From: Streptomyces sp. TSRI0107
GTDB lineage: Bacteria > Actinomycetota > Actinomycetes > Streptomycetales > Streptomycetaceae
Direction of reading: 5' to 3'
NCBI RefSeq assembly: GCF_001905845.1
Contig: NZ_LIVZ01000005.1
Location: forward strand, 186,001 to 250,000
DNA: 64,000 bases
Within the stretch, counting starts at the first letter, position 1; the number at the start of each line of letters is the position of its first letter. The notes under the pieces are model-generated. The model was not told the origin of the DNA, ran no database searches, and saw only the letters and a list, made by a program, of their open reading frames with translations. The position numbers and the translations under genes are program-made. Shown in pieces: positions 19,698-28,002 of the stretch.

Positions 19698-20546
19698 GTG
19701 GCACGGAAGCTCGCCGTCATCGGGGCCGGTCTCATGGGATCCGGTATCGCCCAGGTCTCCGCCCAGGCGGGCTGGGACGTCGTCCTGCGCGACGTCACCG
19801 ACGAGGCGCTCAAGCGCGGCACCGACGGCATCAAGGCGTCGTACGACAAGTTCGTGAGCAAGGGCAAGCTGGACGCCGCCGACGCCGAGGCCGCGCTCGG
19901 CCGCATCACCGCGACCACCGACCTGGACGCCGCCGGCGACGCCGACGTCGTCGTCGAGGCCGTCTTCGAGAAGCTGGAGGTCAAGCACGAGATCTTCCGC
20001 GCGCTCGACAAGATCGTGCGCCCGGAGACCGTGCTCGCCTCCAACACCTCGGCCATCCCGATCACCAAGATCGCGGCCGCCACCGAGCGCCCCGAGCGCG
20101 TCGTCGGCGTGCACTTCTTCTCGCCGGTGCCGATGATGCAGCTCGTCGAGCTGGTACGCGGCTACAAGACCAGCGACGAGGCCCTCGCCACCGCGCGGGA
20201 GTTCGCCGAGTCCGTCGGCAAGACCTGCATCGTCGTGAACCGGGACGTGGCCGGCTTCGTCACCACCCGGCTCATCTCCGCCCTCGTCGTCGAGGCGACC
20301 AAGCTCTACGAGTCGGGCGTCGCCAGCGCCGAGGACATCGACCTCGCCTGCAAGCTGGGCTTCGGCCACGCCATGGGCCCGCTCGCCACCGCCGACCTGA
20401 CGGGCGTCGACATCCTGCTGCACGCCACGAGCAACATCTACACCGAGACCCAGGACGAGAAGTTCGCCCCGCCGGAGCTGATGCGCCGGATGGTTGACGC
20501 CGGTGACATCGGCCGCAAGAGCGGGCAGGGCTTCTACAAGCACTGA
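19698..20546 (+). CDS. 3-hydroxybutyryl-CoA dehydrogenase
   Basis: NAD(P)-dependent enzyme that interconverts acetoacetyl-CoA and 3-hydroxybutyryl-CoA (282 aa). Rossmann motif GAGLMGSG at 9-16; catalytic His in GVHFFSPVPMMQLVELV and the ASNTSAIPIT loop are present; the C-terminal domain ends KSGQGFYKH, as typical. It feeds butyryl-CoA and ethylmalonyl-CoA metabolism in Streptomyces, linking to the thiolase and IcmA in this window. GTG start; appears monocistronic. Confidence 0.93.
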   Translation: MARKLAVIGAGLMGSGIAQVSAQAGWDVVLRDVTDEALKRGTDGIKASYDKFVSKGKLDAADAEAALGRITATTDLDAAGDADVVVEAVFEKLEVKHEIFRALDKIVRPETVLASNTSAIPITKIAAATERPERVVGVHFFSPVPMMQLVELVRGYKTSDEALATAREFAESVGKTCIVVNRDVAGFVTTRLISALVVEATKLYESGVASAEDIDLACKLGFGHAMGPLATADLTGVDILLHATSNIYTETQDEKFAPPELMRRMVDAGDIGRKSGQGFYKH

Positions 20547-20642
20547 AACAGCACTCGCCCCAGAGACATCACACCTCGGGGTGAATTCGGTATCGGTTCG
20601 CTTACAAGCAGCAACCGCACCGCCACGGAAGCAGTCAGACGG

Positions 20643-20680
20643 TGCAAGCCACCGTCCTACCGACGTTGCAAGCCACCGTC
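20643..20680. repeat. 14-bp direct repeat ahead of the STAS gene
   Basis: TGCAAGCCACCGTC occurs at 20643-20656 and 20667-20680, 24 bp apart and about 35 bp before the STAS start. The even spacing (just over two helical turns) and position suggest a regulator site. No matching known consensus comes to mind. Confidence 0.6.
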
Positions 20681-20714
20681 ATGGAGTACGCACCGACACG
20701 CACGGGGAGCGCAT

Positions 20715-21038
20715 ATGCACATCAGGGGCGACCACGCCGAGGTGGTCGTCGAGGGCCGCCTCGACGTCCGCACCGCGGCGGACGCCCGTGCGGTTCTGCA
20801 CTCGGCCGTCGACGACGGAGTCGGCGATCTCGTCCTCGACCTGTCCGAACTGGCCTCCTGGGACGCCACCGGCCTCGGGGTGATCATGGGGGCCCACCGG
20901 CGGGCCGGCCGCTGCGGCCGCCGGCTGGTGCTGCGCGGCGTACCGCCGCAGATGCAGCGCCTGCTGGTGGCCACCCGGCTGCACCGGATCCTGGCGATCG
21001 AGGGCGGTATCGGCGTGGAGTCCCTGCCGCGCGTGTGA
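20715..21038 (+). CDS. STAS-domain protein (anti-anti-sigma factor-like)
   Basis: 107-aa single-domain STAS protein. The SpoIIAA-type loop reads DLSELASWDATGLGVIMG (42-59). In anti-anti-sigma factors the residue after this Asp is the phosphorylated Ser or Thr; here it is Ala51, followed by Thr52. Phosphorylation switching may therefore be absent or moved to Thr52. No anti-sigma kinase is adjacent. An ATG with GGGGAG upstream. The next gene is a large P-loop membrane protein 249 bp downstream. Confidence 0.85.
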   Translation: MHIRGDHAEVVVEGRLDVRTAADARAVLHSAVDDGVGDLVLDLSELASWDATGLGVIMGAHRRAGRCGRRLVLRGVPPQMQRLLVATRLHRILAIEGGIGVESLPRV

Positions 21039-21287
21039 CGCCGGCCCGGACGTCCGGAGTCGGGCGTTCCGGTCTCGAAGCGCACGTCGCAGGCAATCCT
21101 CATGAGACTGTGACGTCTCGGACTGCGCGGTACCCCGGGCTGTCGTAGATACTGAGCGAAGGTTTAGGGTTCGGTCGCCCGCTGTCCGATCCACCCTCGA
21201 GCGGGCCCGGACCAGAAGCGACAGCGCGGTGTGCGACACGGCCGGGAGGGGCCGCACGCACTCGACGCTTTTGGGGGGCTTGAACCT

Positions 21288-23846
21288 ATGGACCCGAACA
21301 ACCGGGGACCCGAGGAGCACGGCCATGACGGCGACGCTCACGCGCCGCGGCAGCGTCCGCCCAGGGACCCGCTCACACCGGATTTCGGCCAGCACACACC
21401 GGCACTCGCCCGCACGGTCCAGCTCGTCTCCGGCGACCACCTGCTCACCGTCAACCCCGTCGACGGCAGCGAGATCGAACTCTGCCCGCCTGCCGAGCGG
21501 CCCGGACGGCCCCGGAAGCTGACCGCGGCCGAACGCGCCGAGGTCGCCCGCGCCGCCCGCCCGCCCGCGCCGCCCGGGCCCGCCCGGCCCGAACTGCCCC
21601 TGCTCGGCCGCCAGGAAGACCGCGAACGCCTCGTCCGGCTGCTCGCCCGCGGCCGCTCGGTACGCCTCACCGGCCCCGGCGGCTCCGGCCGCACCGCCCT
21701 GCTCGACATCGTCGCCCGGGACTGCGCGGACCTCGCCCCCGACGGCGTCATCCGCCTCAGCGGCTTCCACCGCACCGCCGACGAGTTGCTGTACGACCTG
21801 TTCTACGCCGTCCACAACGCACCCCTGCACCGGCCGGAACGGGACGAACTGCGCGAAGCGGTCCGGGAGATCGGTGCCGTCGTCGTCCTCGACGACATCG
21901 AGTTCGGCGGCGCCGCCCTCGACGAACTGCTGGACGCCACCCCCGAGTGCGCCTTCCTGATCAGCGCCACCCCCGACGTGCCCGCGCCGTCCGCCGAGTC
22001 CGCCCTGGAGGAGGTCCTCCTCGAAGGCCTCGACCGGGCCGGCGGCCTGGAACTGCTCGGGCACGCCGTCGGCCGCCCCCTCACCGAGGACGAGTCCAAC
22101 TGGGCCGGCGACCTGTGGTTCGAGTCCGAGGGCCTGCCGCTGCGGTTCGTCCAGGCCGGCGCCCTGCTCAGGCAGCGCGACCGGCTGCGCGCCGGGGCGG
22201 ACGCCTTCGACGACTTCGGCGTCTTCCAGGAGCCGCCCGCCGACGCCCCCGTCCCCGCCGCCCTCGGCGACGACGCACCGCTGCCCTCCCTCGCCGAGGG
22301 GGCCGCGCCCGTCGCCCTGCTCGCCTCCCGGCTGAGCGAATCGGCGCGCGCCACCCTGCGGTTCGCCGTCGCCCTCGGCGGCGAGGTGCCGCACCAGGCC
22401 CACCTGCCCGCCCTGGTCGGCGACACCCACGCGGACGCCGCCCTCGGCGAACTGGTCGACTGCGCCCTGGTCACCCCGGTCGGCGCCCACTACCGGCTCG
22501 CCGCCGGAGTGCGGACCCAGCTGGAGGCCGCCGGATACGCCGACGACCTCCAGGAGCACGCCCACACCGCCGCCCGGCACTACGCCTGGTGGGCCGGGCA
22601 CCCCTCGGTCACCCCCGAGCGGGTCAGCGCCGAGGCCGACGCGCTGCTCGCCGCGCTCGCCGTCCTCGTCCCGGTCACCACGCCGCCCGCCGAGGACGAG
22701 GAGAGCACCGCCGTCCAGCTGGCCCGCACCGCGGCGCCCGCCTTCGCCGCCGGGCTGCACTGGGGCGCCTGGGAGCGCACCCTGCGGGCCGGAGCGGAGG
22801 CCTCCCGGCTCGCCGGCGAGGTCGCCGACCAGGCCTACTTCCACCACGAACTCGGCATCCACGCCCTGTGCGAGGGCCGCCTGGAGCGGGCCCGCGCCGA
22901 ACTGGAGGCCTCCATCGGCCTGCGCGGCGCCCTCGCCGACAAGCGCGGCACCGTCGCGGGCCGCCGCGCCCTGGCCCTGGTCGACGACCGCTCCGGGAAC
23001 ACCCCCGGCGTCGGCCCGGTGAGCGCCGGGCCCGTGCTCGGCGCCGCCGTCGGCGACGAGGTGCCCGCCGCCCGGCACGAGGAGTCCGCGTCCCCGCCGG
23101 GCGGCGTCCCGGCGTCCCGCCCGGAGTTCCCGTCCCTGGCCCGCCCCGCCGACGCCCCCGCCACGCTCGTCACCCACCACTCGACGCCGGGCGGTACGCC
23201 GTCCAGGGCCGCCCGGGGCGGTCTGCGCGGCCTCGCCCGGCGCAACCTGGCCGCGGCCGGCGCGGGCGCGCTGCTCGTGGCCGTGCTCGGCACGGTGGTG
23301 ACGCTCGGCGCCACCTCCGGCAACGACGCCGACAGCCCCTCCGACCGGGTCGGCGTCAACCCGTCGGCCAGCCAGGACGGCGGCGACGGCAGTCTGGGCG
23401 CCGACGAGGCGGACAGCGGCGAGGACAGCGGCACCGGCAGCGCGACCAGCCGCCCGACCGACCCGGGCCCCGACGGCACGTTCGGCACGTCCGACGACCC
23501 GACGCCGACGGGCTCCGCCACCGAGCCGGAGGAGCCGTCGGACGACCCCAGCGGCACCCGCGACCCCGATGACGACGACGACCCGTCCGGCTCGCCGTCC
23601 CAGTCCCCGTCGAAGCCGCCGACGTCTCCCAGGCCCTCGACGTCTCCCAAGCCCCCGACGGGCACCCCCACCGAGTCGCCGACCGGCACGCCCACACAGA
23701 CTCCGACGGAGACGCCGACCAACAGCCCGACGGACACCCCGTCCACGTCGGACTCCGCCAGTGCCCCGACCGAGACCAGCAGCTCGGCGAGCGCCCCGGA
23801 GACCGGCGACGCCGGATCGCCCGGCAGCACCGAGTCGGTGATCTGA
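21288..23846 (+). CDS. Large P-loop protein with a C-terminal membrane anchor and Pro/Ser/Thr tail
   Basis: 852 aa. A hydrophilic N terminus (1-100) leads to an AAA/STAND-like domain: Walker A-like GPGGSGRT at 129-136 with Arg135 in place of the usual Lys, and Walker B VVVLDD at 198-203. A helical, TPR-like part follows (about 350-570, e.g. HELGIHALCEGRLERARAEL). One membrane helix at about 654-676 is followed by 175 residues of low-complexity Pro/Ser/Thr/Asp. The ATPase-like part should be cytoplasmic and the tail outside. The chosen ATG has a G-run upstream; an ATG or GTG earlier in frame is less likely. Function unknown; a signalling or scaffolding role is inferred. Confidence 0.8.
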   Translation: MDPNNRGPEEHGHDGDAHAPRQRPPRDPLTPDFGQHTPALARTVQLVSGDHLLTVNPVDGSEIELCPPAERPGRPRKLTAAERAEVARAARPPAPPGPARPELPLLGRQEDRERLVRLLARGRSVRLTGPGGSGRTALLDIVARDCADLAPDGVIRLSGFHRTADELLYDLFYAVHNAPLHRPERDELREAVREIGAVVVLDDIEFGGAALDELLDATPECAFLISATPDVPAPSAESALEEVLLEGLDRAGGLELLGHAVGRPLTEDESNWAGDLWFESEGLPLRFVQAGALLRQRDRLRAGADAFDDFGVFQEPPADAPVPAALGDDAPLPSLAEGAAPVALLASRLSESARATLRFAVALGGEVPHQAHLPALVGDTHADAALGELVDCALVTPVGAHYRLAAGVRTQLEAAGYADDLQEHAHTAARHYAWWAGHPSVTPERVSAEADALLAALAVLVPVTTPPAEDEESTAVQLARTAAPAFAAGLHWGAWERTLRAGAEASRLAGEVADQAYFHHELGIHALCEGRLERARAELEASIGLRGALADKRGTVAGRRALALVDDRSGNTPGVGPVSAGPVLGAAVGDEVPAARHEESASPPGGVPASRPEFPSLARPADAPATLVTHHSTPGGTPSRAARGGLRGLARRNLAAAGAGALLVAVLGTVVTLGATSGNDADSPSDRVGVNPSASQDGGDGSLGADEADSGEDSGTGSATSRPTDPGPDGTFGTSDDPTPTGSATEPEEPSDDPSGTRDPDDDDDPSGSPSQSPSKPPTSPRPSTSPKPPTGTPTESPTGTPTQTPTETPTNSPTDTPSTSDSASAPTETSSSASAPETGDAGSPGSTESVI

Positions 23847-23860
23847 GGCCGTGAACGCGA

Positions 23861-24094
23861 GAGGGCCGGGTCCTAGGGGGCGTCTCGCCGATCAGGCCGG
23901 GCTCGCGACGCCTGGCACCGCGCCTCGCCGCGTTGTCGTCGGTCCCCGATTCCCCCAAGCTCTCGGCTCCGCTCGAGCAGGGGGGACCCCCATCGCATCG
24001 GCTCCCTCCTCCGCCTTGCGATGCACGGCACCAGACGCCGCTCCCTGATCCGGCCTGATCGGCGAGACACCCCCTAGTCCAGGACCCGGCCCTC
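23861..24094. mobile_element. MITE-like inverted-repeat element, 234 bp
   Basis: The ends are inverted copies: GAGGGCCGGGTCCT at 23861 and its complement ending at 24094, continuing inward with GGGGGcGTCTCGCCGATCAG / its complement, and more diverged pairing through about 80 bases. The centre (23944-23993) holds the same repeat as at window bases 11-60. No ORF is credible inside. It lies between the P-loop protein gene and the end of nucS and may also act as a two-way terminator. Mobility is inferred from structure only. Confidence 0.7.
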
Positions 24095-24128
24095 ACCGTC
24101 GTACGGCACCCTGTGGGCGGCGTACCCC

Positions 24129-24800
24129 TCAGAACAGCCGCAGCTTGTCGTCCTCGATGCCCCGCAGCGCGTCGTAGTCCAGCACCTGGCAGCCGATGCC
24201 CCGGTCCGTGGCGAGGACGCGGGCCTGCGGCTTGATCTCCTGTGCGGCGAAGATGCCCCGCACCGGCGCCAGATGGGGATCGCGGTTCAACAGCTCCAGA
24301 TAGCGCGTCAGTTGCTCCACGCCGTCGATCTCGCCGCGCCGCTTGATCTCGACCGCGACGGTCTGCCCGTCGGCGTCACGGCAGAGGATGTCGACCGGGC
24401 CGATCGCCGTCATGTACTCGCGGCGGATCAGCGTGTAGCCCTCGCCGAGGGTCTCGATGCGGTCGGCGAGGAGTTCCTGGAGGTGCGCTTCCACGCCGTC
24501 CTTGATCAGGCCGGGGTCGACGCCCAGCTCGTGCGAGGAGTCGTGGAGGACTTCCTCCATGGTGATGATGAGCTTCTCGCCCGCCTTGTTGACGACGGTC
24601 CAGACGCCCTCCTCCTCGCCGGTGCCCTCCTTCAGCGTGCAGGGCGGCGACATCCAGTTGAGGGGCTTGTAGGCGCGGTCGTCCGCGTGGATGGAGACAC
24701 TGCCGTCCGCCTTCACCAGGATCAGACGGGGTGCCGAGGGGAGATGGGCGGTGAGCCGGCCGGCGTAGTCGACCGAGCATCGGGCAATGACGAGACGCAT
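24129..24800 (-). CDS. nucS: Endonuclease NucS/EndoMS, non-canonical mismatch repair
   Basis: Mismatch-specific double-strand endonuclease of actinobacteria, which lack MutS/MutL (223 aa). The N-terminal DNA-binding/dimerisation part is followed by the RecB-like nuclease core: Asp137 (GPVDILC), Glu151 and Lys153 (VEIKRR), Gln163 (VEQLTRYLE). The C terminus DDKLRLF fits the sliding-clamp-binding tail described for this family. I start at the ATG giving [16 protein letters not shown]; upstream in-frame sequence has no coding character. Confidence 0.95.
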   Translation of the reverse strand: MRLVIARCSVDYAGRLTAHLPSAPRLILVKADGSVSIHADDRAYKPLNWMSPPCTLKEGTGEEEGVWTVVNKAGEKLIITMEEVLHDSSHELGVDPGLIKDGVEAHLQELLADRIETLGEGYTLIRREYMTAIGPVDILCRDADGQTVAVEIKRRGEIDGVEQLTRYLELLNRDPHLAPVRGIFAAQEIKPQARVLATDRGIGCQVLDYDALRGIEDDKLRLF

Positions 24801-25054
24801 GGTCGGCAACGCTACTCGACACCCCGGGCCGTACGCGATTCGCGTCCTGTTTATCCAGAAGGCGCCTGTTCGGTCGTGGCCGATTGTGTGCTCACCGGGA
24901 TCTGCCTGTATCCGCATTCTCCTGGTGCGGTCACGGCCTGTTGCCTACCGTAGTAAACGGGAGGTCGCGACGCGTGTACTCAGGGTGTCCGGTATCGCGA
25001 GCTCCCACATCTGTCCGGCAACCCCTGCTGTTCGGGGGTGCGAGAGGAGTACCC

Positions 25055-25447
25055 ATGTCGCTCGACGTCTCACCGGCCCTACTCGAACAGGCCGAGCGAG
25101 GCGAGGTCGACGAAGCTGAATTCGTCGACTGCGTCCGGACCTCCCTGCCCTACGCGTGGGAGATGATCAGCTCCCTGGTGGCCCAGCTGAAGGTGGACGG
25201 CGGCCAGTTCGCCGACAACCAGACGCCCCCGCCGGACGAGCAGGCACGCGGTCAGCTCCTGCGCGCGCTCGCGAGTGACGCCATCCGCGGTGCGCTGCAG
25301 CGGCACTTCGGTGTACGGCTGGCCTTCCAGAACTGCCACCGGGTGGCGGTGTTCCCGCTGGACGCTTCGGTGGACGACACGCTGGCCCGCTTCACGTCGG
25401 TGCGCAGCCAGCTGCTCAACCAGTCCCCGGAACTCCGGGACTGCTGA
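25055..25447 (+). CDS. Conserved Streptomyces protein of the SCO5389 family
   Basis: 130-aa soluble protein with no recognised catalytic motif. GAGGAG lies at good distance from the ATG. It begins MSLDVSPALLEQAERGEVDE and carries a helical centre and a C-terminal CHRVAVFPLD segment. I recall near-identical proteins throughout Streptomyces in this place next to nucS. Function unknown. Confidence 0.85.
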   Translation: MSLDVSPALLEQAERGEVDEAEFVDCVRTSLPYAWEMISSLVAQLKVDGGQFADNQTPPPDEQARGQLLRALASDAIRGALQRHFGVRLAFQNCHRVAVFPLDASVDDTLARFTSVRSQLLNQSPELRDC

Positions 25448-25462
25448 CGCGGCGAGCCGCAC

Positions 25463-25514
25463 GCTTGCCGCTCCCGTACACGGGAGGTGCGATGTCTGTA
25501 CCGGGGCGGCAAGC
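25463..25514. terminator. Nested hairpin between convergent genes
   Basis: Outer arms GCTTGCCGC (25463-25471) and GCGGCAAGC (25506-25514) pair perfectly; inside, CTCCCG-taca-CGGGAG (25471-25486) forms a second stem. It lies between the SCO5389-family gene and the end of the convergent LLM gene and can terminate both. Confidence 0.6.
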
Positions 25515-25547
25515 ACCCCGCACCACCGGGCCGCCCGGGGCCGGGAG

Positions 25548-26576
25548 TCAGCGCAGCTGAGGCAGTACGTCCGCGCCCAGCCGCCGTACGTTCTCCTCCG
25601 TCGCCGCGAGGTCTCCCGAGCCCTCGACCAGCAGGGCGAAACGGCTGACCCCGGTCCGCTCGCTGGTCGCCGCGAGCCGGTCGGCGCACAGCCGCGGCGT
25701 GCCCACCGGGTGCAGTCCGCAGAGCAGTTCCGTGTAGGCCATCGGGTCGCGCATCCGGCGCTCCCGGCCGTCCACGGTGACATGCGCGTCGAGTCCCTGT
25801 TTCAGCCAGCCCGGCATCGCCTTGGCCAGGGTCTCGGCCGCGTCGACCCGCCGGTCCGCGATCTGGCACACGCCGGCCGACACGTGGCCCGGGTCGGCGA
25901 TCTGCTCGGCCGGCCGCCCGGCGGCCCGCGCACAGCTCCGCCACAGGGAGACCATCTCGGCCTTTTCCTCGTCCCCGATGTGCATGCCGAGGAGCATCGG
26001 CAGTCCGCGTTCGGCGGCCATCCGCACACTGCCCGGGGAGGTGCAGGCGACCAGCACCTCCGGACCCTCGGTCTCCGTCAGGGACTCCGACGGCCGGGGG
26101 ACGACGGGCACCTCGCGGAAGCTGTACCGCTCCCCGGTGGCTGCGACCCGCGGTTCGCGCAGCCAGCGCACCAGCAGATCGAGTGATTCAGGGAACCCCT
26201 TCTCGTACGCCTCCAGGCCCGTCCCGAACACCTCCAGGTCCACCCAGGGGCCGCCCCGGCCCACGCCCACGGAGAGGCGGCCGCCGCTGGTCACATGGAG
26301 CAGCGCGGCCTGTTCGCCGAGGGTCACCGGGTGGGTGGTGGGCAGCACGCTGACCGCTGTGCCGACCCGGATGCGGTGGGTGCGGCCGAGCAGGTAGGCG
26401 GCCAGGGTGATCGCCGACGGGCAGGTGCCGTACGGCACGAAGTGGTGCTCGGCCAGCCAGACCGAGTCCAGACCCGCCTCCTCGGACACCTGCGCCGAGC
26501 GGACCGCGCGGTGCAGCGCCTCCCCCTGGCCCTGACCCGGGAACTGGGCCGCCAACACAAAACTTCCTACGCGCAT
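25548..26576 (-). CDS. LLM-class (luciferase-like) flavin-dependent oxidoreductase
   Basis: 342-aa TIM-barrel monooxygenase-like protein that should use FMNH2 or F420. Family features: EEAGLDSVWLAEHHF, HRIRVGTAVSVLPTTHPVTLGEQ and LSVGVGRGGP. Streptomyces has many paralogues and the substrate cannot be predicted. The start chosen (MRVGSFVLAAQFPG) has GGAAGAG just upstream; a longer frame start is not supported. Divergent from a zinc-ribbon-like gene. Confidence 0.88.
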   Translation of the reverse strand: MRVGSFVLAAQFPGQGQGEALHRAVRSAQVSEEAGLDSVWLAEHHFVPYGTCPSAITLAAYLLGRTHRIRVGTAVSVLPTTHPVTLGEQAALLHVTSGGRLSVGVGRGGPWVDLEVFGTGLEAYEKGFPESLDLLVRWLREPRVAATGERYSFREVPVVPRPSESLTETEGPEVLVACTSPGSVRMAAERGLPMLLGMHIGDEEKAEMVSLWRSCARAAGRPAEQIADPGHVSAGVCQIADRRVDAAETLAKAMPGWLKQGLDAHVTVDGRERRMRDPMAYTELLCGLHPVGTPRLCADRLAATSERTGVSRFALLVEGSGDLAATEENVRRLGADVLPQLR

Positions 26577-26794
26577 CGCTCTTCCTGCTTCCTTGGCCCC
26601 GACACGGAGCTCCCCCACCCGGCATAACCGTCTGACACGTGCCGAGGACACGGCCTGGCGGACGAATTTGCCGATTGTCTGCAGAATGGCCGGTCCGGAG
26701 GGGGACTTGTGACGTTCGCCGCTTCCGCGTACCCCCCACGACGGCGCGTAGGCTGGACACGATCCGCTTCCTGTATAGCCCCGTGAGGTGTTCC

Positions 26795-27136
26795 GTGTCC
26801 CCGCGTCGTAACCGACCCAAGGGCCCGAAGGATGCCGTCTCCTCCGGCCGGAGTGCCGAGGACGACCGGCAGGGCCGCTACGGCGGATGGCAGTCCAGCG
26901 AGGACTGGCAGGGCGAGGAGTGGAACGTGCGCCATGTCGCGGGGGCGAGCGCGCAGGGCAAGGCCTATCGCTGCCCAGGCTGCGACCAGTTGATCCCCGA
27001 CGGCGTCCCGCACGTCGTCGCCTGGCCCGAGCACGCGGGCGTCGACGACCGCCGGCACTGGCACAAGTCCTGCTGGAACGCGCGAGACCGCCGCACCACG
27101 CGGGTGCAGCGGTCCCGTAACGCGCCTAGGTTCTGA
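26795..27136 (+). CDS. Small Cys/His-rich conserved protein (often mislabelled ATP/GTP-binding)
   Basis: 113 aa. A basic, disordered N terminus is followed by CPGCDQLIP, HVVAWPEH and HWHKSCW, an arrangement of two Cys and several His that looks like a treble-clef/HNH-like zinc site. There is no P-loop, so the common ATP/GTP-binding label has no support in sequence. GTG start with GAGG upstream. Conserved in Streptomyces. A nucleic-acid-binding role is a guess. Its stop is 17 bp from that of the convergent ABC permease gene. Confidence 0.75.
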   Translation: MSPRRNRPKGPKDAVSSGRSAEDDRQGRYGGWQSSEDWQGEEWNVRHVAGASAQGKAYRCPGCDQLIPDGVPHVVAWPEHAGVDDRRHWHKSCWNARDRRTTRVQRSRNAPRF

Positions 27137-27153
27137 GCGGTCCGCCCGCGGTC

Positions 27154-28002
27154 CTACACGTCCCGCCGCTCCAGCAGCGCGTAGGCGCCGGCGAAGGCGG
27201 CGGCGGTGATGCCCAGCATGATCCACAGCGGGTCCCAGCCCGACGGGCCGGTGTCGCTGAGGGAGTTGGAGTAGAAGACGCCGAGCTGGTTCGGGATCGA
27301 GTACTCCAGCAGGAAGGTCCGCACGTCCTCCAGGGACGAGGAGAACATGAACAGCGCGATCACCAGCGGGGCGAGCACCGCGCCGATCATGATGGTGATG
27401 GCGCCCGCGGAGTGCCGGATGATCGAGCCGATGACCAGCGACAGCAGGCCGAGCAGCGCGATGTAGAGCGAGATGCCGACCGTGGCCTTCAGCCACTCGC
27501 CGCCGGAGGGGTCCCGGGCGTCCACCATGCCGACCTGGGCGACGGCGACGAGGCCGGACGACACCAGCGTCACGGTGAAGGCCACCGCGAAGAAGACGAT
27601 CGCCTTCGCCGTCAGCACCCGGCCCCGCGAGGGGCAGGCCGTCATCGTGGTGCGGATCATCCCGGTGCCGTACTCCGAGGCCGTGGTCAGCACGCCGAGC
27701 GTGATGACGCACATGGTGCCGAGCAGCAGCCCGAAGAAGCCGAGGGCCAGCGCGCTCTCGCCGCCGAGGTCCTCCTCCGTGGCGTTGCCGCCCACCACCG
27801 TGCCGGTCAGCAGGCCGATGCCGACGACGAGCGCGACGAACACGCCCAGCGTCCACATCGTCGACCGCACCGACCTCATCTTCGTCCACTCCGAGGCGAT
27901 CGCGTGCCCGAGGTTGGTGCGGACGACGGGGATCGGCGAGGTGTAACCGGGGTACGGCATGCCGGGCGCGGCCGGCGACATCGGGGTCTGGGGCGTGCTC
28001 AT
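27154..28002 (-). CDS. ABC-2 type permease, second exporter pair
   Basis: 282 aa; a Pro-rich N-terminal cytoplasmic tail, then about six hydrophobic segments with the ABC-2 pattern SEWTKMRSVRSTMWTL and SEYGTGMIRTTM. The start overlaps the stop of its ATPase gene by four bases. It is homologous to the permease 1.5 kb upstream (shared SEWTK.RSV..T.WTL and EY.TGMIRT motifs), so the two pairs arose by tandem duplication. Confidence 0.9.
   Translation of the reverse strand: MSTPQTPMSPAAPGMPYPGYTSPIPVVRTNLGHAIASEWTKMRSVRSTMWTLGVFVALVVGIGLLTGTVVGGNATEEDLGGESALALGFFGLLLGTMCVITLGVLTTASEYGTGMIRTTMTACPSRGRVLTAKAIVFFAVAFTVTLVSSGLVAVAQVGMVDARDPSGGEWLKATVGISLYIALLGLLSLVIGSIIRHSAGAITIMIGAVLAPLVIALFMFSSSLEDVRTFLLEYSIPNQLGVFYSNSLSDTGPSGWDPLWIMLGITAAAFAGAYALLERRDV

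Noticed and set aside
26795..27136. ATP/GTP-binding label for the small Cys/His protein
   Set aside because: No Walker motif is present; only a zinc-site-like pattern is visible.
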